Assembly: GCA_903934195.1 (NCBI GenBank)
Contig: CAIZMV010000123.1
Location: 1-10,532, forward strand
Direction: 5' to 3'
Source: an uncultured Acidimicrobiaceae bacterium
Lineage (GTDB): Bacteria > Actinomycetota > Acidimicrobiia > Acidimicrobiales > Ilumatobacteraceae
Length of the DNA: 10,532 nt
Positions 6,807 to 10,532 of the stretch are shown piece after piece. How positions within the stretch are numbered: position 1 is the stretch's first letter; each line of letters opens with the position of its first letter. Both the position numbers and the translations under genes were made by a program. Under the pieces are notes generated by a model. It was not told where the DNA came from. It saw only the letters and a program-made list of their open reading frames with translations, and did no database searches.

Positions 6807-7894
6807 TATTTTTTCTCCATGAGTTCTGCGAATTGTCCAAATAGATAGTGGCTGTCATGAGGACCAGGCCCCGCTTCCGGGTGGTACTGCACACTGAAGG
6901 CCCGAAGATCGCGCAAACGCATTCCTTCGTTTGTGTGGTCGTTGAGATTGACATGCGTGATGTCGGCGACTCCTGATAACGAATCCGGGTCGACGCAGAA
7001 GTTGTGGTTCTGACTGGTGATCTCCACTGACCCAGTTGCAAGATGTCGCACTGGGTGATTTGCGCCATGGTGACCAAACGGCAATTTGAAGGTGTGCCCT
7101 CCGAATGCGCGAGACAACAATTGATGACCAAGACAAATTCCAAAGGTTGGAGTGCCAGCTTCAACAATTGTGCGAATTGCTTCCGTAGCGCCCTTAACCA
7201 TCTCAGGATCACCTGGACCATTCGACAAGAACACCCCTGATGGTGAAAATGCCAACACCTCTTCAGCGCTCATGCTTGCAGGAACAACTGTCACCGTTGC
7301 GATTTCAGATAAGTGACGAAGAATCGTGGTCTTGATGCCAAAGTCGTATGCCACAACATTGAACTTTCCATTCCCCACTGTGTAGGCCTGAGGTGTTGTC
7401 ACCTCAGACACCAAGTCGATGCCGGAAGTTCCCTTTTCATTCTTTGCCGCTGCCAGCAACTGGGCTTGGTCAGCTGTTCCGAACGCGCCACGTAATGAAC
7501 CGGAGTCGCGAAGCAGTCGCGTCAGACGACGAGTATCTAATCCTGCGACGCCGGGCAGCTTTTGTGCCTTCAACATTGCATCAAGATCAGACTCACTGCG
7601 CCAATTGCTGTGACGACGTGCCATGTCTCGCATGATGATGCCACGAGCAAATGTCCCGCGTGATTCGGAGTCGACAGGAGTCACCCCATAGTTGCCAATG
7701 TGCGATGTAGTGAACGTAATGATTTGGCCCGCATACGACGGATCAGTGAACACTTCTTGATAACCAGTAAGTGCGGTGTGGAACACGACCTCGCCCGCCG
7801 CGATGCCGTTCTCTGGCATATACCCGACTGCTTCTCCTTCAAAGACCGAACCGTCTTCAAGCACGAGTGCAATGTTTGTTATGTCGGTACTCAC
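6806..7894 (-). CDS. carA: Carbamoyl-phosphate synthase small subunit (glutaminase)
   Basis: Hydrolyses glutamine and passes ammonia to CarB; the two form one cytosolic complex. 362 residues, typical of the family (about 360-390). The N-terminal CarA-specific domain (about 1-150) has LEDGSVFEG (12-20), VVFHTALTGYQE (36-47), the DPSYAGQI block (51-58) and AGLDTRRLTR (117-126). The C-terminal class I amidotransferase domain (about 178-360) has SNGPGDP (224-230), the nucleophile Cys254 in FGICLGHQ (251-258), FGHHGANHPV (273-282) and the catalytic His338 and Glu340 in QYHPE (336-340). The catalytic triad is therefore intact. The start is a GTG at 7894 within a GTGA overlap with the pyrC stop; an AAGG site lies 7 nt upstream inside the end of pyrC. 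There is no extra gene between pyrC and carA. Confidence 0.98.
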   Translation of the reverse strand: MSTDITNIALVLEDGSVFEGEAVGYMPENGIAAGEVVFHTALTGYQEVFTDPSYAGQIITFTTSHIGNYGVTPVDSESRGTFARGIIMRDMARRHSNWRSESDLDAMLKAQKLPGVAGLDTRRLTRLLRDSGSLRGAFGTADQAQLLAAAKNEKGTSGIDLVSEVTTPQAYTVGNGKFNVVAYDFGIKTTILRHLSEIATVTVVPASMSAEEVLAFSPSGVFLSNGPGDPEMVKGATEAIRTIVEAGTPTFGICLGHQLLSRAFGGHTFKLPFGHHGANHPVRHLATGSVEITSQNHNFCVDPDSLSGVADITHVNLNDHTNEGMRLRDLRAFSVQYHPEAGPGPHDSHYLFGQFAELMEKK

Positions 7895-9180
7895 GCGAGT
7901 GCCTTCCCTTCCTGCACGACCAGTTGGCCGTTGTAGATCGTGTGCCGCACGCGGCCACGAAGTTCCATGCCGTGATACGGCGTATTAGTGCTGCGACTTG
8001 CCAATTCGTCGCGAGAAACAGACCACACAGTGGTGGTATCCCACACAGCAATGTGAGCAGGTTCCCCAACCGCGATTGGTCGACCTTGATGGTCTGAAAT
8101 GTTTGCGATCACTGCTGGATTCCATGACATAAGAGCAGCGATCTTCTGGGGTGACAGATTGATTGCAGTATTGACGACTCCGAGTGCAGTCTCAAGACCG
8201 AGCATTCCAGGTGGGGCCGTATCAAGCGTTTGCTCTTTTGTGTGGCCAGCATGCGGTGCATGATCAGTAGCAATTGCATCGATGGTTCCGTCTACAAGGC
8301 CTTCGTGCAGGGCAGCAATGTCGGCCATTGTTCGCAGCGGAGGATTCACTTTAAATATCGGATCAAATCCGGTGAGCAATTCATCAGTGAGCGATATGTG
8401 ATGAGGAGTAACTTCAGCCGTCACAGGAAGACCTTCGGCCTTAGCTGCGCGCACCAATTCAACACTTCCTTTAGTAGACAGATGCATAAAGTGTTCTCGC
8501 GCCCCCGTCATGCGCACAAGCTGGATATCCCGGCGCACCATTTCTTCTTCAGCAGCTGATGGCCAGCCAGGAACTCCCATTGTCGAGCAACATGCCCCGT
8601 CGTGCATGACTGCACCTACGGTCATGCTTGCAACTTCACAGTGTTGAGACAACGTCAGATTTAATCGTTTTGCTGTCATCAGGGCACGCTGCATAACAAG
8701 GGCGTCTTGTACGCCAGTTCCGTCGTCTGTAAACAACGTGACGCCTTCATTAGCAAGCAAATCAAAAGGAACTAATTGAGCCCCAAGGCGACCCACAGTG
8801 ATGCACCCTGAAGGAATAACTTCGCACAGACCAACAGCACGACCACGATCGCTAACAAATCGAACCGTTGCGACATTGTCTTGAGCTGGATCAGTGTTTG
8901 GCATTGCCACAACAGCGGTGAACCCTCCGAGAACAGCTGCTCGACTACCTGATTCAATTGTCTCAGCTTCTTCTTTGCCTGGTTCGCGCAGATGCGTATG
9001 AAGGTCTACGAAGCCAGACGATACGTAGCAACCTGCCGCATCCAGAACAATGTCACCAGTAAGTGCGTCTCCCATGGCCTCAATGAGTCCATTTACGATG
9101 CGAACGTCGGATACGAACATTTCATCAGGATTAACTACCGTTGCTCCGCGAATGACAATTGATGCTTTGTTGGCGCTCAT
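7891..9180 (-). CDS. pyrC: Dihydroorotase, class I
   Basis: Closes N-carbamoyl-aspartate to dihydroorotate, the third step of the pathway. 429 residues, as expected for the long class I enzymes (the E. coli class II enzyme is about 350). Amidohydrolase features: metal ligands His61 and His63 in DLHTHLREPG (59-68), GGFTAVVAMPNT (85-96), Asp152/Asp153 in FTDDG (150-154) at the bridging ligand position of class I, His180 in LSQHCE, His233 in FMHLST, TAEVTPHH (254-261), the substrate loop KVNPPLR (277-283), and catalytic Asp306 in ATDHAPH (304-310). A C-terminal beta-sandwich segment (about 365-429) completes the fold. The ATG at 9180 is inside an ATGA overlap with the pyrB stop, with GGAG 7 nt upstream. 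Class I enzymes next to pyrB often form a DHOase-ATCase complex; this is likely here but not shown by sequence alone. Confidence 0.97.
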   Translation of the reverse strand: MSANKASIVIRGATVVNPDEMFVSDVRIVNGLIEAMGDALTGDIVLDAAGCYVSSGFVDLHTHLREPGKEEAETIESGSRAAVLGGFTAVVAMPNTDPAQDNVATVRFVSDRGRAVGLCEVIPSGCITVGRLGAQLVPFDLLANEGVTLFTDDGTGVQDALVMQRALMTAKRLNLTLSQHCEVASMTVGAVMHDGACCSTMGVPGWPSAAEEEMVRRDIQLVRMTGAREHFMHLSTKGSVELVRAAKAEGLPVTAEVTPHHISLTDELLTGFDPIFKVNPPLRTMADIAALHEGLVDGTIDAIATDHAPHAGHTKEQTLDTAPPGMLGLETALGVVNTAINLSPQKIAALMSWNPAVIANISDHQGRPIAVGEPAHIAVWDTTTVWSVSRDELASRSTNTPYHGMELRGRVRHTIYNGQLVVQEGKALA

Positions 9181-10127
9181 GCTTCAACTCCGTTTGACAA
9201 TGTTGTCGTTGCATCGCCACCAAGAAGGCTGAACAACACGGCCATGCGAATTGATATTCCATTGGTGACTTGTTGCAATATTCGCGAACCAGGCACCAAC
9301 GATGGATCCACGATCATCTCGACACCGCGATTGATTGGCCCTGGATGAAGCAGCAACGCATGACTTTGCATTCGGGCTGCACGCTCTGGTGTAAGCGCGA
9401 ACAAAGAACTGTATTCCCGAAGACTTGGCATCTGAGCTGCGTCCATTCGTTCGCGCTGAATGCGCAACATGTACACCACGTCAACTACGCCAACTACATC
9501 GTCAAGAGAGTCAGCTGTCGTGACTCCCCACCCGTCAAGTGATGTTGGCAAGAACGCAGTTGGTGCCACCAAAACGACCTTGGCGCCAAGTCGGGTGAAA
9601 ACGTCGATATCGCTGCGCGCCACTCGTGAATGCTTGATGTCTCCAACAATGGCCACTGTTCGGCCATGCAAGGAGTTCAGTTCATTGAAATTGCGAGTGA
9701 TTGTGTACGCATCTAACAGAGCTTGCGTCGGGTGCTGATGCCAACCGTCTCCGGCATTCACAACCGATGCGTCAGTCCATTGTGTGATCTGTTGAGGCGC
9801 GCCACTTGACTTATGTCGAATCACAAACGCATCAACACCCATTGCCGACAACGTCTCTATGGTGTCGCGCAGACTTTCACCCTTGTTGACACTTGAGGAA
9901 CTGGCAGTAAATGTCATCACTTCTGCAGACAGCCTCGATGCCGCAGTTTCAAAACTCAGACGAGTTCGAGTTGAATCCTCAAAGAACACACTGGCTATCG
10001 TGCGTCCACGCAACGCAGGTACCTTAGGCACTGCACGCGAATTGATCTCAGCCATGTGGTCTGCCATCGCCATTATGGAGACAATGTCGTCAGTGCTGAG
10101 ATCACGTGTTGACAAAAGATGCTTCAC
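9177..10127 (-). CDS. pyrB: Aspartate carbamoyltransferase catalytic subunit
   Basis: Transfers the carbamoyl group to aspartate, the committed step of pyrimidine synthesis. 316 residues, normal for the catalytic chain. The carbamoyl-phosphate domain has FFEDSTRTRLSFE (48-60, the S-T-R-T-R phosphate loop), Lys82 in VNKGES (80-85, the loop contributed by the neighbouring subunit), Arg104-His105 and HPTQ (132-135). The aspartate domain has VGDIKHSRVARS (161-172), LRIQRER (221-227) and LLHPGPINRG (259-268). All catalytic positions are present. No regulatory pyrI gene lies alongside, so feedback probably acts through PyrR and CarB instead. The start is a GTG at 10127 forming GTGA with the pyrR stop; its GGGGGA ribosome site lies in the last pyrR codons and can fold into a hairpin. 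Confidence 0.97.
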   Translation of the reverse strand: MKHLLSTRDLSTDDIVSIMAMADHMAEINSRAVPKVPALRGRTIASVFFEDSTRTRLSFETAASRLSAEVMTFTASSSSVNKGESLRDTIETLSAMGVDAFVIRHKSSGAPQQITQWTDASVVNAGDGWHQHPTQALLDAYTITRNFNELNSLHGRTVAIVGDIKHSRVARSDIDVFTRLGAKVVLVAPTAFLPTSLDGWGVTTADSLDDVVGVVDVVYMLRIQRERMDAAQMPSLREYSSLFALTPERAARMQSHALLLHPGPINRGVEMIVDPSLVPGSRILQQVTNGISIRMAVLFSLLGGDATTTLSNGVEA

Positions 10128-10532
10128 GAGGTTTCCCCCGATGCTGCAACGACGCTGACTCCATCAGGACCAACACTCACTTCATCAGAAAAGTGTGTGG
10201 GGATGTTCTTGCCTACATAGTCAGGGCGAATAGGTAGTTCTCTATGACCCCTGTCGACCATGACCGCTAACTGAACAGCGCGAGGGCGTCCATGATCATT
10301 AAGCGCTTCCAATGCTGCTCTGACTGTGCGGCCAGTGAATAACACGTCGTCTACAAGAACGACAGTTTTGCCAGTGAGATCAACGGGTATGTCAGTAGGC
10401 GCAGACAAGACAATTGGCCGAAGACTGAAGTCGTCTCGATACATGGAGATATCTACTGCACCGAGCGGGACTGTTGCCGATGGGGAAATGACCGAGATGT
10501 TCTGACGTAGGCGACCAGCAATCCAGGTTCCG
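10124..10532 (-). CDS. pyrR: PyrR regulator / uracil phosphoribosyltransferase, 5' end beyond window
   Basis: The reading frame is open to the window edge, giving about 135 residues out of the usual 180 or so; the N-terminal part lies outside. An ATG at 10444 is internal (it encodes the Met of ISMYRDDF), because 29 upstream codons are clearly PyrR: GTWIAGRL (matching the G-RG--LA-RL helix), then VPLGAVDISMYRDDF, which matches the VPVG-LDI--YRDD motif. The PRPP-binding loop VVLVDDVLFTGRT (about 10325-10363) and the VMVDRGHRELPIRPDYVGKN stretch follow, both nearly invariant in PyrR. PyrR binds pyr mRNA when UMP is high and represses the operon, by attenuation in Bacillus and at translation in mycobacteria; it often has weak UPRTase activity. 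It is first in this block; any RNA target would lie upstream of the window. Its TGA overlaps the pyrB GTG. Confidence 0.95.
   Translation of the reverse strand, partial: GTWIAGRLRQNISVISPSATVPLGAVDISMYRDDFSLRPIVLSAPTDIPVDLTGKTVVLVDDVLFTGRTVRAALEALNDHGRPRAVQLAVMVDRGHRELPIRPDYVGKNIPTHFSDEVSVGPDGVSVVAASGETS
10127..10140 (-). promoter_or_regulatory. GNRA-capped hairpin over the pyrB ribosome site and start
   Basis: In minus-strand RNA, CGGGG (10140-10136) can pair with CCUCG (10131-10127) around a GAAA tetraloop; one of the five pairs is G-U. The stem holds the GGGGGA ribosome site and the first base of the pyrB GUG. It lies in the last codons of pyrR, so translation of pyrR could open it. Possible coupling device or coincidence. 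Confidence 0.3.

Larger units (their letters stand above)
1..10532 (-). other. Pyrimidine-housekeeping gene block, probable single operon
   Basis: Ten genes on one strand with these junctions: pyrR/pyrB GTGA, pyrB/pyrC ATGA, pyrC/carA GTGA, carA/carB TAATG, carB/pyrD ATGA, pyrD-mihF 21 nt, mihF/gmk ATGA, gmk-rpoZ 26 nt, rpoZ-coaBC 41 nt, coaBC-metK 13 nt. I see no stem-plus-U-run terminator on this strand and no convincing internal promoter. The five pyrimidine junctions are overlaps, while the housekeeping genes have short spacers with their own ribosome sites. An internal promoter hidden in the 3' end of pyrD cannot be excluded. Confidence 0.6.

Noticed and set aside
6793..7221. Minus-strand open frame of 142 codons overlapping carA in another frame
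   Set aside because: carA is complete with its catalytic triad in the main frame; the alternative product has no recognisable motif.
9196..9207. Inverted repeat GACAATGTTGTC near the pyrC start as an operator
   Set aside because: It lies inside pyrB coding sequence, does not cover the ribosome site, and a single short palindrome of this size is expected by chance in 10 kb.
1..10532. Mobile elements, CRISPR arrays, tRNA or rRNA genes, toxin-antitoxin or defence genes
   Set aside because: Nearly every base is accounted for by conserved housekeeping genes; no repeat arrays, transposase, integrase or cloverleaf-like segments were seen.

Overview
The window is one continuous minus-strand gene block, read from right to left, with ten genes and essentially no spare DNA: pyrR (5' end cut by the window) - pyrB - pyrC - carA - carB - pyrD - mihF - gmk - rpoZ - coaBC - metK (only its first 13 codons are present). 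This gene order, together with the actinobacterial integration host factor mIHF, marks the organism as an actinobacterium. Base composition looks close to half G+C by eye, well below Streptomyces or Mycobacterium. Together with the guanylate kinase P-loop style, this suggests a Candidatus-type aquatic lineage such as Acidimicrobiia; that placement is inference only.

Right part (10532 to 2563): de novo pyrimidine synthesis. PyrR is the UMP-sensing regulator. CarA and CarB make carbamoyl phosphate, PyrB joins it to aspartate, PyrC closes the ring, and PyrD oxidises dihydroorotate to orotate. Junctions are GTGA, ATGA or TAATG overlaps, so translation is probably coupled throughout. The last steps (PyrE, PyrF) are not in the window, nor is PyrK, the usual partner of this PyrD class.

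Left part (2541 to 1): the actinobacterial housekeeping cluster: nucleoid protein mIHF, guanylate kinase, RNA polymerase omega subunit, the CoaBC bifunctional coenzyme A enzyme, and S-adenosylmethionine synthetase. The step from pyrD to mihF is only 21 bp and no terminator is visible, so pyrimidine genes and core nucleotide, transcription and cofactor genes may share a transcript.

I see no mobile element, CRISPR array, RNA gene, phage or defence gene, and no credible undescribed multi-gene system; this is a conserved core region. The points worth a second look are smaller. CoaBC departs from the E. coli Dfp pattern at three decarboxylase motifs, including the proton-donor Cys. The class 1B PyrD has no PyrK next to it. 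pyrF is absent from the cluster. Short RNA hairpins lie over the ribosome sites of pyrB, gmk and coaBC.
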